From: a virus
DNA length: 23,107 nucleotides
Reading direction: 5' to 3' (one strand)
IMG/VR virus record: IMGVR_UViG_3300044825_000783
Coordinates: 1-23,107 of that record
Shown here: piece by piece, positions 1-7,336 of the stretch
How the letters are laid out: every line of letters starts with the position of its first letter
Position numbering within the stretch: the stretch's first letter is position 1
Notes under the pieces: model-generated
What the model was told of the DNA's origin: nothing
Seen by the model: only the letters and a program-made list of their open reading frames with translations
Databases searched by the model: none
Translations under genes and position numbers: made by a program

Positions 1-2
1 CC

Positions 3-479
3 TCACATGGCTAGGATGTCTGCACAGCGGCGGGTCCAGCCCCGTCCGAAGGTGGCGAAGGTATTGAGTGCGCAGAGAAACTGCAGGCGTTGCGCGATGA
101 TACGCGCCCGAAGCACCTCCGGGTTGGCCTGATTGGCAGCGGCCAAGGTCCGGGGGCCCAGAACCCCGTCATCAGCCACGCCGAGCGCCCTCTGGAGCCA
201 CAGGATGGACTGTCGCACCCCGGAGTTCACCGCAGCGTCGAAGACGGCGTAGCGCACGGCAGGGGGTAGCTCCTCAGCCCGTACCGGCTTCCAGTACTCT
301 TCAAGGTAGATGCGCTTGGCGAGATCGACAGGGAGATCTTGCATCGCACCTTTGTAGCCCACCCGGCGTGCTACCGCCTCGGTAACGCCCATGTTGGTGG
401 CTTTGCCCGGATCGAGAGCATGGTTAATGTACCCCCCTTCATGCTTGAGGAGTTCCTTGAAAGCGTTATCGAAGTTCAT
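3..479 (-). CDS. Endolysin, GH108-type N-acetylmuramidase with C-terminal peptidoglycan-binding region
   Basis: This predicted 158-residue lysozyme would cleave the glycan strands of peptidoglycan at the end of infection. The N-terminus has the GH108 signature: HEGGY at residues 13-17, with E14 the expected catalytic acid, followed by a DPG-ATNMGVT stretch. Many family members have a second Gly where this protein has Lys. A GVADDGVLGPRT stretch in the second half fits the PG_binding_3 domain usually fused to GH108. No signal peptide is visible, so it should need a holin for export. I chose the ATG at 479 rather than an upstream in-frame start because it overlaps the TGA of the preceding gene (ATGA) and opens directly into the GH108 domain. 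The gene is complete and its stop lies at the window edge. Confidence 0.9.
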   Translation of the reverse strand: MNFDNAFKELLKHEGGYINHALDPGKATNMGVTEAVARRVGYKGAMQDLPVDLAKRIYLEEYWKPVRAEELPPAVRYAVFDAAVNSGVRQSILWLQRALGVADDGVLGPRTLAAANQANPEVLRARIIAQRLQFLCALNTFATFGRGWTRRCADILAM

Positions 480-745
480 GTCGCGTTCTCCGCCGCGCGG
501 GCTTCGATTTCCATTGGATGGTTGGTGTATCCGTGGCGCAGCAGGCCCCACAGGTACGTGACGTAGTATCGCATCGTGCCCATCCTCTGCCACTGCGCCC
601 AGTGCTGCTGTTCATGCCGGATCAGGCGCTGGCTGTGCAGGTGCTCGGCCAGTATGAAGATCCCCCACGGCGCGAGGCAGATGCCGGCGTAGCCGGTGGT
701 GCGGAGGAACCAGCGGACGAGGTGGGGGGCGGGGCGGGGGGTCAT
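476..745 (-). CDS. Putative zinc metallopeptidase-like protein (HEXXH) of the lysis region
   Basis: The predicted protein has 89 residues. HEQQH at residues 44-48 is a perfect HEXXH zinc-peptidase core, and an NHPMEIEA stretch near residues 75-82 could supply a downstream glutamate ligand as in gluzincins. Residues 18-34 are hydrophobic and could form a membrane anchor or buried helix. I recall similar small HEXXH proteins beside phage lysozymes, but the activity is not established to my knowledge. It lies 2 bases after the tailspike stop and overlaps the endolysin start by 4 bases, so co-translation with the endolysin is likely. The ATG at 745 fits this coupling better than the longer frame, which would run into the tailspike gene. 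It has no strong Shine-Dalgarno. Alternatives are a spanin-like accessory or a non-catalytic lysis helper. Confidence 0.7.
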   Translation of the reverse strand: MTPRPAPHLVRWFLRTTGYAGICLAPWGIFILAEHLHSQRLIRHEQQHWAQWQRMGTMRYYVTYLWGLLRHGYTNHPMEIEARAAENAT

Positions 746-747
746 GG

Positions 748-2934
748 TCACGGCGCCAAATTGGCCATTGCTTTCCAAGTGCCGGGCGTCCCAGCAGTCG
801 TGCAGACCCATCCAGGAGTGCCGCCAGCAGATGGCGTGTTGTTCCACACAATGTCACCCCGCGCCCATTCCCCAGCAGCAGGCGTGGAGGCCGCATAGGT
901 CTGCACGTTCTGAGGGAAGCTGGGCATTGTGACGCTGGGAAGACTCTTGCCGATCCACAGTTCAAGTTGGTACAGCAGCCATGCTGTAGTAGCAGACCCG
1001 GTGAATCTCACACCCATCGTCGTTGGGTTGACTGTCTGAGCAGTGACAGGAAGCACCAGAACAAAGTCAGTGCCTGAGTCTGCCGGAAGCCAACTCCTAC
1101 CGCCTCCGATATTGGTACCGTTAAACAGGAATGTAATTTCCAAAAGCGACGAAATAGTTGGCAACGTGCCGCGCACGACCACAAACATCTGTCCGCCCTG
1201 CGGGAAACTTCCGCGCAGACGACCTTGAATAAACGCATTAATTGACCCCGCGCTTGGGGCAATACTCAAACTACGTCCAAACGCGGCGTTGACCGATGGA
1301 ACAAAAGTAGTGCCCCCGAAGCCTTGAACTAACACCTTTCCGGGGTCAGGGTATCCGCCGTCAAATGCCCAAAGCAACTCAGATTGCTGGTTATTGTGGC
1401 TGGTTGCGCGGAAGGGCTCATTGCCTACACCCCCAGCCGGAGAGTTTGAGCAGTTGTCGAACGTAAATCTTGGATCGTTAATTGCGGTTCCAGGATTACG
1501 GTAGTTGCAGTTGGTCAGCTTTACTTGGCATGAATACGTGTTCAAGAAAAAGTAACTTTGAAGCGGATCGCTAGTTCCAGAAAAAGTCGCATCTCTGAGT
1601 TCGGTTGCGCCATCTTCATTAATTCTAAACGGAGACGCTATTCCATTATTGAATTGCGGGGCAATAAACAATGTTCTTCCGCGCTCTTGGTATACGGAAT
1701 ATGCAAGGCCAGAACCAGTAACTTCAATCCAAAATCCACGGAATGTTGCGTTCGGGAAACGACTCCAGTCTGGGTCGTAATCGTTTCTCAAAAACAAGGC
1801 AATCCAGCCAGATGATGGCGTGCTTGGCTCAATGAGAAAATTGGTGGCTTGAATCTGTCGGATTCCACCAAGATTGCAGATGATCTTTTCGCTATTGGCG
1901 GGAATAGATCCTTCAACATCACAATTCTCGATCGACATGAAGGTACCGATCAGAGTGCCAACAGTAGAGTGAAAGCTACCAGAGTTTGTGAAGCGCACGT
2001 TGGTGTAGCTGCTCAACTGAAAGTAAGTTCCAGTCAGATACACAAACGGACGCTCAACAGCAGAGAAGTGGACGTTCTCAAAAATATGCCGCACCGAAGA
2101 GGCCGATTGGACAAAAAACTTGCGGTCCAAAACATATTGAGCACATGCAAACTGCATGCCTCTAACTTCGAGATTGTTTCCTGCGCTTTGACGATAAAAA
2201 AAGCTGTTTGGATCGGTGCTGTCAAGAATTACGCATGACCCATCGGCAGTTGCTGCACTGCTGGCGTAGTAATCGAGTCCTTCCCCAAACATGGCGACAC
2301 TGTTGTTTGTCGAGTTGGTGTATCCAGAGGTGACGCGATACTTTCCTGCCGGGAAGTACACCGCGCCATTGCGAGACAGCACAGCGTTGATGGCCGCCTG
2401 AATCGCCACCGTATCATCCGCAACCCCATCCCCCACCGCCCCAAAGTCCTTCACACTCACCACATCCCGCATCTTGCTCTGCGCAGTGCGGACGACGGCT
2501 CCGGTGCCGGCTTGGAGGAACGGAATAGCCGTATCAGCCACACCCGTAGTAACTACGTTGGCCCCATCGCAACGCAGCACAAGCGTATATCCGTTTGGAA
2601 CCGAAATACCTGTGCCAGACGATGTCTTGAGCGTTTGCGCAAAGCCGCCTGCGGTGTTGTTTGTAACGATGTAAACCTTGCTTACCGCAGGGCAAATGAC
2701 GTTCCGCGCCGCTCCAGGGGTGCCCGTCAAGTTCAACACCATCGCCCGGGCTTCATCAGTCGCCCCGTTGGCTGTGGACAGCGTGTAGTCCGCTGTCGTC
2801 ATGGTGATCGTAGCGGTCCCGGCAATAGAAGTGTCGATCAACTCGAAGGTGCCGTTGTTGACCGTGGTGCCCCAGCCCGTGTCATTGAGCCCAGGCTTGG
2901 TCAGGCGGAGAAGAGGGGTGAAGGTAGACGGCAT
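748..2934 (-). CDS. Tailspike with pectate-lyase-type beta-helix
   Basis: The 728-residue protein is a probable receptor-binding tailspike, possibly degrading a host surface polysaccharide. Residues 1 to about 145 look like a virion-attachment region (LTKPGLNDTGWG at 11-22, then beta-rich sequence). Residues 158-200 carry the Pectate_lyase_3 signature: VSVKDFGAVGDG, a DDT..IQAAI helix and VYFPAGKYR. A long right-handed beta-helix should follow to about residue 520, then a beta-rich domain. The last 45 residues (GEWARGDIVWN...GTPGWVC) form a Trp/Gly-rich module that recurs at phage fibre C-termini. Codons for the middle of the protein look AT-richer than the flanks, which suggests an exchanged receptor-binding domain. 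Catalytic residues cannot be assigned by eye. It follows the repeat protein by 12 bases and leads into the lysis genes. Confidence 0.87.
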   Translation of the reverse strand: MPSTFTPLLRLTKPGLNDTGWGTTVNNGTFELIDTSIAGTATITMTTADYTLSTANGATDEARAMVLNLTGTPGAARNVICPAVSKVYIVTNNTAGGFAQTLKTSSGTGISVPNGYTLVLRCDGANVVTTGVADTAIPFLQAGTGAVVRTAQSKMRDVVSVKDFGAVGDGVADDTVAIQAAINAVLSRNGAVYFPAGKYRVTSGYTNSTNNSVAMFGEGLDYYASSAATADGSCVILDSTDPNSFFYRQSAGNNLEVRGMQFACAQYVLDRKFFVQSASSVRHIFENVHFSAVERPFVYLTGTYFQLSSYTNVRFTNSGSFHSTVGTLIGTFMSIENCDVEGSIPANSEKIICNLGGIRQIQATNFLIEPSTPSSGWIALFLRNDYDPDWSRFPNATFRGFWIEVTGSGLAYSVYQERGRTLFIAPQFNNGIASPFRINEDGATELRDATFSGTSDPLQSYFFLNTYSCQVKLTNCNYRNPGTAINDPRFTFDNCSNSPAGGVGNEPFRATSHNNQQSELLWAFDGGYPDPGKVLVQGFGGTTFVPSVNAAFGRSLSIAPSAGSINAFIQGRLRGSFPQGGQMFVVVRGTLPTISSLLEITFLFNGTNIGGGRSWLPADSGTDFVLVLPVTAQTVNPTTMGVRFTGSATTAWLLYQLELWIGKSLPSVTMPSFPQNVQTYAASTPAAGEWARGDIVWNNTPSAGGTPGWVCTTAGTPGTWKAMANLAP

Positions 2935-2946
2935 GATGGAGACCTT

Positions 2947-4689
2947 TCAGGCAGAAGTAGTTTGCCAGTTTGGGTTTTGGGCGTCAACCGCGGGCGTCCA
3001 GCCCGGGCCTTGTGTTGCGGGGACAGCTTGCCAGTTTTGATTCTGGGAATCCGCAACCGAAGCCCACCCCGGCACTTGCGTTGCGGGGACGGCTTGCCAG
3101 TTTGCGTTTTGGGTGTCGATAACAGAGTTCCAGAGATAGTTAGCGATTAACGCATCAATAACTGCCACACCCTCCAAGACAGACGCTAAATTCTGCACTT
3201 GAGTGCCGATGTTGTCGATTGCCAGCGAAGACTCCGTAATTAGACCCGGGAGGGACCTAACGGAGCTTGGAGTATCGAAAATTTGAACGCTGTCGGCAAC
3301 ATTGGATAATACCAACGCCAGCGAAGAGACCGTATCTAGGGCAACAGCGGTATCGGTCACAGATGCCGGGAAAGTGGCCGCTGTAGCTACTAAATCTGAG
3401 ACACGGGCTGTATCCACGAAAGACACAGGAAACGATGCGGAGGAGCTTATCGAGTCAGTTGCCGTTGCAGTATCAGAGACCGAAGACAGCATTGTGGCCG
3501 AAGACGCCCCTGAATCCGCAGCACGCGCTGTGTCAGATACCGCTGACAGAACATTTATTACCGAACTAGCCGTATCCGTAGCCTGTGCGGAGTCTGTCGT
3601 GACGGTCACAAAAACAGCAGCGGACGACGCCGAGTCGGACAAAAAGCCCGTGTCAGAAAAAGAAACCGCAAAGGATGCGGACGCGGCCAGCGTGTCTGCT
3701 ACCTTGACGGTGTCTGAAAAAGAAGCAACAAAAGATGCCGCAGAGCTTAGAGCATCCAACGCTAGGACGGTTTCCGCAACAAAACTGCTGAACGACGCTT
3801 GAGCGTTTACAGCGTCTAGGCTGTTGGCTGTATCAGACACCGGAGCAAGGACGTTTATGGCGGCACTGGCAGCATCCGCCGAAACCGCCGTCTCAGGGAT
3901 CGATCCCCTAAAAGACGCGGATGCTGACAAAAAATCGACGGCGTTTACAGTCTCTGAAAGCGAAACAGCAAAAGACGCGGATGCGCTCAATGAATCTTGC
4001 AGCCTTACTGTTTCTGGTACGGCACCGTTGAACGAGGCTGCTGCGCTTAGGGCTTCTGAAGCCTGCGCCGCATCCGAAACAGACGTCAGTACGTTTACCA
4101 AAGACCCGACGGAGTCAGATCCGTTGACAGTTTCGGACAACGATCCCCTGAAGGTAACCGTTGTTGCCGCTGTGTCGGACAGCCGAGTAGTATCGGAGAA
4201 AGATGCTAGGAAAGACGCAGAAGCTGCAACAGCATCTAGCGCCCTCACGGTGTCTGAAAAAGCAGAGATAAACGACACCGAAGCACTCAAGGCATCTGCC
4301 GCCCTTACGGTGTCTGAGACGGAAGCCAGCAAGGTAACGATAGCGGTATCAGAATCCGCCGCTAGAACTGTATCTGATACCAAAGAAGCAAATGTTGCGG
4401 AAGCGGTAAATGCATCTAGGGCCGAGACCGTGTCAGCAGTTGAACATGCAAATATGACCTGTGCAACTACTGCTTGTTCCGATCCCCAGCCACCCTGGCC
4501 CCAACCGTTGCTTCCCCATCCGTTCTGGTCGTCCAGAAAACGAGCGCTGTCTGAGAAAGAGGAGGGAAAGGTTACACGAGACGCGGGAGAATCGGCAAGA
4601 ACGGCTGTTTCAGAAACAGCGCGTTCATAGACCGAAAACCCCCACCCCCCTTGTCCCCATCCTGCTCCGCCCCATCCGCCTTCAGACAT
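2947..4689 (-). CDS. Elongated 20-residue-repeat virion protein, probable fibre
   Basis: The 580-residue protein is dominated by about 22 tandem repeats of 20 residues (about residues 84-524), with consensus roughly [VF]SDTV.A.DalSasasF.aS. Ser, Ala, Asp, Thr and Val prevail, Cys and Pro are scarce, and hydrophobics alternate with small polar residues as in a beta solenoid. Two GWG..GWGQGGWG segments (residues 5-17 and 57-69) sit at the N-terminus. Three 22-residue repeats with NWQAVPATQ.PGW end the protein. I recognise no named family. A position between adaptor/virion genes and the tailspike favours a tail fibre or adhesin shaft. The ATG overlaps the stop of the preceding gene by 8 bases. 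Repeat copies differ enough that the frame is intact throughout. Confidence 0.75.
   Translation of the reverse strand: MSEGGWGGAGWGQGGWGFSVYERAVSETAVLADSPASRVTFPSSFSDSARFLDDQNGWGSNGWGQGGWGSEQAVVAQVIFACSTADTVSALDAFTASATFASLVSDTVLAADSDTAIVTLLASVSDTVRAADALSASVSFISAFSDTVRALDAVAASASFLASFSDTTRLSDTAATTVTFRGSLSETVNGSDSVGSLVNVLTSVSDAAQASEALSAAASFNGAVPETVRLQDSLSASASFAVSLSETVNAVDFLSASASFRGSIPETAVSADAASAAINVLAPVSDTANSLDAVNAQASFSSFVAETVLALDALSSAASFVASFSDTVKVADTLAASASFAVSFSDTGFLSDSASSAAVFVTVTTDSAQATDTASSVINVLSAVSDTARAADSGASSATMLSSVSDTATATDSISSSASFPVSFVDTARVSDLVATAATFPASVTDTAVALDTVSSLALVLSNVADSVQIFDTPSSVRSLPGLITESSLAIDNIGTQVQNLASVLEGVAVIDALIANYLWNSVIDTQNANWQAVPATQVPGWASVADSQNQNWQAVPATQGPGWTPAVDAQNPNWQTTSA
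2950..3117 (-). repeat. C-terminal 66-bp (22-codon) repeats, two full copies and a partial one
   Basis: The last 56 codons of the repeat protein encode D-[TS]-QN-.-NWQAVPATQ-.-PGW twice, then a truncated third copy with DAQNPNWQ. The nucleotide copies are much closer to each other than the 60-bp repeats are, so this expansion is younger. Confidence 0.8.
3118..4443 (-). repeat. Array of about 22 degenerate 60-bp (20-codon) repeats
   Basis: Inside the 580-residue protein the coding sequence repeats every 60 bases. Each copy begins with a [VF]-S-[DE]-T segment and contains an invariant-like Asp about six residues later. Copies are diverged at nucleotide level, suggesting an old expansion under protein-level selection. 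Confidence 0.8.
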
Positions 4690-4861
4690 CTACCAACTCG
4701 TCTTCGCGGAACCAGCGGCTGATGGTGTTTCCGTCGAGGTCCTGCCACTCGATCAGACACCAGACAGTACCGTCTTCGTCCATGCGAAGCTTTTCCACCG
4801 GCCCCTTGGGGACTACGGCGCGAACTTGGACGACATCACCCTTCTTGAACTTGGTGGCCAT
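4682..4861 (-). CDS. Small SH3-like (YodC/DUF2158-like) protein
   Basis: This 59-residue protein begins KFKKGDVVQVR and ends with a WFREDELV stretch. The pattern of a GDVV turn, a hydrophobic middle strand (WCLIEW) and a terminal W-F-x-x-D-x-L matches the small SH3-like barrel seen in YodC-type proteins; this is from memory. The ATG at 4861 is preceded by AAGGAG at good spacing. Its stop overlaps the start of the repeat-protein gene by 8 bases, so the two are translationally coupled. Its role is unknown; an accessory for fibre assembly is only a contextual guess. Confidence 0.75.
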   Translation of the reverse strand: MATKFKKGDVVQVRAVVPKGPVEKLRMDEDGTVWCLIEWQDLDGNTISRWFREDELVDV

Positions 4862-4871
4862 GTTCTACTCC

Positions 4872-5450
4872 TTACTGAGCGTCGAGGCTGAAGGTGTACG
4901 TCACGACTAGGGTGTCGCCCGACACCACGGAGCGGTCGCCCGGGGAGGCAAAGTCTGCCGCCGAGAACAAGATCCCGGTCGTGCCGCCCTTGGTGCTGTT
5001 GCTGATCAGGAACGCTCCGCCGACGGTCGTGGTGCCGTTGATGCTGAACGACGCCGGGGAGGCGCTGTTGCTAATCACCGAGGGGTCCGCCGTCGTGGAC
5101 GTACCGAACGTGGCCGCCGGGCGAGCGGCTTGGCTGTACGCGGTCACCTCGGTCCAGCCCGCGTGCGAAGCTGCGGTATCGCCCGCTGCGGGGTTGTTGG
5201 AAGACCCCGCACCATAAAGGCCAACGAACCACGTTGCCGTGTAAGCACTCCCCGTGAAGTACTTCTCGTTCATGTCCTTGAGGCCGACGTTGACCACGAG
5301 GTTGTGGGATTCGGCATCCCACTTTAATACCCCGTCCTTGTCGAGGCATTGGATCTTGAACACGCCGCCAGCGCGAATGCCTTCGCTTTGGCCGGAGCAA
5401 GACAGCACGGCAGAGACGGCGCTGTCGGAGGCTTTGGATTGGATCAGCAT
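4872..5450 (-). CDS. Virion structural protein, beta-rich
   Basis: The 192-residue protein is rich in Ser, Thr, Ala and Gly. LKWDAESHNLVVNVGLKDMN lies near residues 42-61, followed by YFTGSAYTATWFVGLYG. The C-terminal half is beta-rich and low in charge, typical of phage virion surface proteins. I recall similar sequences next to adaptor genes in uncultured phages, but no defined function. The ATG at 5450 has an AAGGA-type ribosome site. It lies 9 bases after the preceding virion gene and 10 bases before the SH3-like gene, within the tail block. A baseplate, nozzle or fibre-attachment role is possible. Confidence 0.7.
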   Translation of the reverse strand: MLIQSKASDSAVSAVLSCSGQSEGIRAGGVFKIQCLDKDGVLKWDAESHNLVVNVGLKDMNEKYFTGSAYTATWFVGLYGAGSSNNPAAGDTAASHAGWTEVTAYSQAARPAATFGTSTTADPSVISNSASPASFSINGTTTVGGAFLISNSTKGGTTGILFSAADFASPGDRSVVSGDTLVVTYTFSLDAQ

Positions 5451-5459
5451 GGTGTTTCC

Positions 5460-5879
5460 TTACGATGAAAAGCGCAACAGCGCGGACGCGGCAGTGGCCG
5501 CTGGGAGTTGTACCGTGAACGTGCCCGACGCTGTCTTGTCCGCGCCAAAGTCCAGCACTGCGATGGCGCGGTTGGCCTTGCTGGCGTTGTAGATCAGCCC
5601 GCCCCGACAGACGAAGGAAGCGTTGGTCCACACCGGGTTGTTGAACGTCAGATACGCCGTGGTGCCAGAGAGCAAAACTTGAGCCCCGGTGATGGCCTCA
5701 CCGCCAGCGATGTACCCTGCGCCGACGACTTCATCAGTGGTCGTGTAAACCGTCGTGGCTTGGCTCAGGTTCGCATTGGCCATGTAAAGGGCCATCTTCA
5801 AGGTGTCGGTGTCAAGGTCGTGGATACCCAGCCAGGACTCCTGTTTGAAGGAGGAACACATTCCTTGCAGGATCGGCAT
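5460..5879 (-). CDS. Virion structural protein, beta-rich
   Basis: This 139-residue protein has a DTDTLKMALY start region, a YTTTDEVVGAGY stretch, a CRGGLIYNASKANRA loop and an AVLDFGADKT strand before a beta-rich end. The pattern resembles a recurrent small virion protein of podoviruses and siphoviruses whose function I cannot name. The ATG at 5879 follows a GAGGT ribosome site. It sits 3 bases after the adaptor gene and 9 before the next virion gene, which suggests a role near the head-tail junction or tail tip. Confidence 0.7.
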   Translation of the reverse strand: MPILQGMCSSFKQESWLGIHDLDTDTLKMALYMANANLSQATTVYTTTDEVVGAGYIAGGEAITGAQVLLSGTTAYLTFNNPVWTNASFVCRGGLIYNASKANRAIAVLDFGADKTASGTFTVQLPAATAASALLRFSS

Positions 5880-5882
5880 AGC

Positions 5883-6536
5883 TTACCTCACAGGGTTCCG
5901 TACCTGACCGCTGCGGTATGCATCCTGTCTATTTTTCCCATCACCAAGGTTCTTCAGCAGCACGAACGACTCGTTGAACTGGTTCTGGTACATCGCCATC
6001 AGATCCTGCTCGGTCTTCATAAACCTACCGGCTTCAACCATGACGGCGTTAAACAGAACGCTGTCAAAGTTGTCACTCAACCACGAAGTGTTGGCCGTGA
6101 CGATGCTTTCCGGGTAGTAGAAGTAGTGCAGTTCTGCCGTGAACCCTGCGGCGGGCGTGGGGCCGAGAATAAAGGTCAGTTCCGTTGGCAGGTTGTACAC
6201 CGGGCCAAACAGCGCGTAGTACTTCGGCGTACCCGTGACCGTTGGATTTGGGAAAGCCTCGCGGATGAAGTTGACATCCTTGTCGATCAGGAATGTGTAC
6301 TCGCCACCGCCCGTGGGAAACACAGCCAGAGAGTAGACCGACAAAAAGTCATTCGGCGCAGCAAGGTATTGATTCCCGGCACTGATGGTGCCGGTCATAT
6401 TCTTGCGTAGAGCCGGAAGTTGAACGCTGTTGTAGATCTTCTGCTCTGCCAGCTTTGTGAGCAGCGCAAAGTCAGTAGCCGAGAACGTGTTCTCGGTCGT
6501 ATCTTCAACAGCGGTCTTCAGTTCTGCGTAGTTCAC
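5883..6536 (-). CDS. Head-tail adaptor, SU10-adaptor-like
   Basis: The 217-residue protein would bind below the portal ring and connect it to the tail. It begins MNYAELKTAVEDTTENTF; LAEQKIYNSVQLPALRKN, an ILGPTP stretch, an ELHYFYYPESI stretch and SDNFDSVLFNAVMVEAGRF follow in order. From memory this order fits the phage SU10-type adaptor family of podoviruses. The start is GTG at 6536, overlapping the upstream stop by 4 bases (GTGA), which explains the absence of a spaced gene start. Its family is the strongest clue in the window that the particle is short-tailed. The family name is recalled, not searched. Confidence 0.75.
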   Translation of the reverse strand: MNYAELKTAVEDTTENTFSATDFALLTKLAEQKIYNSVQLPALRKNMTGTISAGNQYLAAPNDFLSVYSLAVFPTGGGEYTFLIDKDVNFIREAFPNPTVTGTPKYYALFGPVYNLPTELTFILGPTPAAGFTAELHYFYYPESIVTANTSWLSDNFDSVLFNAVMVEAGRFMKTEQDLMAMYQNQFNESFVLLKNLGDGKNRQDAYRSGQVRNPVR

Positions 6537-6709
6537 GCCATCGGTCCCCGGGCCATCTTGCCCTTGGTCTGCGCCTTACCGCCACGCATCTTGATGCCGG
6601 AGGTCTTGGCGGGCGGGCACGGGGCGGTTGACTCAGCGCCCACGACAAGGCGCGGGGGAGTGCGCTCAGAGACGCCCGCTGTGGGCGTAGGGACGCGTTT
6701 GGCCTTCAT
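6533..6709 (-). CDS. Small basic protein with C-terminal RGG...RGPMA tail
   Basis: The 58-residue protein has a Pro/Thr-rich N-terminal part (MKAKRVPTPTAG) and a basic tail, IKMRGGKAQTKGKMARGPMA. That tail resembles a motif I recall at the C-termini of small virion-locus proteins in environmental phages. The frame is open further upstream, but the ATG at 6709 starts just after the preceding gene's stop and avoids a long overlap. Its stop overlaps the adaptor's GTG by 4 bases. No catalytic motif is visible. The position beside the adaptor suggests a minor virion component. Confidence 0.65.
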   Translation of the reverse strand: MKAKRVPTPTAGVSERTPPRLVVGAESTAPCPPAKTSGIKMRGGKAQTKGKMARGPMA

Positions 6710-6716
6710 GATGGTC

Positions 6717-6893
6717 TCATCCCTTGGTTTTGCGCCCGACTGGGCCTTGGTTGGCGACGCGGGCCATGTTGCGCCCCATCTGCTGCATGGCTTGGGTGGT
6801 AACACCACCCTTGGCGAGCTTGGCACCGGGGCCGTGGGCTACGCCCGCAGGCTTCTTGGCGTGGGCCCGGAGGGCTTTCATGGCGTCTTTCAT
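6717..6893 (-). CDS. Small basic protein with KGG motif
   Basis: The predicted 58-residue product is Ala/Lys/Gly-rich. Its middle and end read AKLAKGGVTTQAMQQMGRN followed by MARVANQ, and it finishes with a basic GRKTKG tail. I recall the GRNMAR.ANQ pattern from small proteins of other phages. The ATG at 6893 is chosen over the TTG at 6899 because AGGAG lies six bases upstream of the ATG. It belongs to the run of small basic genes around the connector. Its role is unknown. Confidence 0.65.
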   Translation of the reverse strand: MKDAMKALRAHAKKPAGVAHGPGAKLAKGGVTTQAMQQMGRNMARVANQGPVGRKTKG

Positions 6894-6908
6894 CTTCAAC
6901 TCCTTCGG

Positions 6909-7334
6909 TCACACGACCGTTACTGTACCAACTTCTCCCCGCCCGACCAAGAGGTTTGGCGTGAGCGGGTCCGTGAAATCTCTCGCACCGCCGATGGGGT
7001 TCCAGCCCCATTGGGTGATCAGCATACCCTCGCCCGGGAAGCCGTCTTGATCCGGCCCAGTGCCTGAGGTGTTGGTAAGTTGCAGCCCCGTGGTGCCTGA
7101 TTGGAACCAAGTGTTCGTGTCTGGGCGTGGGTCGCGGATGGCCTGGGGATCTGAAACGGGGTACATGCCGAGTTGCAACTGCGGCTGATCCGGCGTCCAG
7201 CACTGCGGGCAGGCTTTGATTTGTGTTTGTTTGGTCTTGACGACTAGGTTCTTGAGCTTCTTCAGGTCAAAACGAAAGCCACAAACGTCACAGAAGCCGA
7301 ATGACTTCCTTCCGTTAGCGAAGCGGTTAGCCAT
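6909..7334 (-). CDS. Virion-locus protein with N-terminal Cys4 zinc ribbon
   Basis: The 141-residue protein has CDVC at residues 15-18 and CPQC at 42-45, a Cys4 zinc-ribbon arrangement within a basic first 45 residues. The rest is Pro/Gly/Thr-rich, with a GWNPIGGARDFTDPLTPNLL stretch near residues 109-128 and a beta-like end. It starts 2 bases after the connector gene's stop without a clear ribosome site, so it is probably translated by coupling. In this position a structural role at the connector is plausible, with the zinc ribbon giving stability or nucleic-acid contact. I cannot name the family. Confidence 0.75.
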   Translation of the reverse strand: MANRFANGRKSFGFCDVCGFRFDLKKLKNLVVKTKQTQIKACPQCWTPDQPQLQLGMYPVSDPQAIRDPRPDTNTWFQSGTTGLQLTNTSGTGPDQDGFPGEGMLITQWGWNPIGGARDFTDPLTPNLLVGRGEVGTVTVV

Positions 7335-7336
7335 GA

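Noticed and set aside
3824-4630. 268-codon plus-strand frame rich in repeats
   Set aside because: It is the mirror of the 20-residue repeat array; the minus-strand frame is longer, full length, and has overlap-coupled starts.
5071-5631. 186-codon minus-strand frame across two virion genes
   Set aside because: An out-of-frame shadow: very Arg/His/Gln-rich, no ribosome site, and it covers the junction of two genes with good starts.
6706-7203. 165-codon minus-strand frame between small genes
   Set aside because: It overlaps out of frame the zinc-ribbon gene and the 58-residue gene; its His/Arg/Pro-rich translation is typical of a shifted frame.
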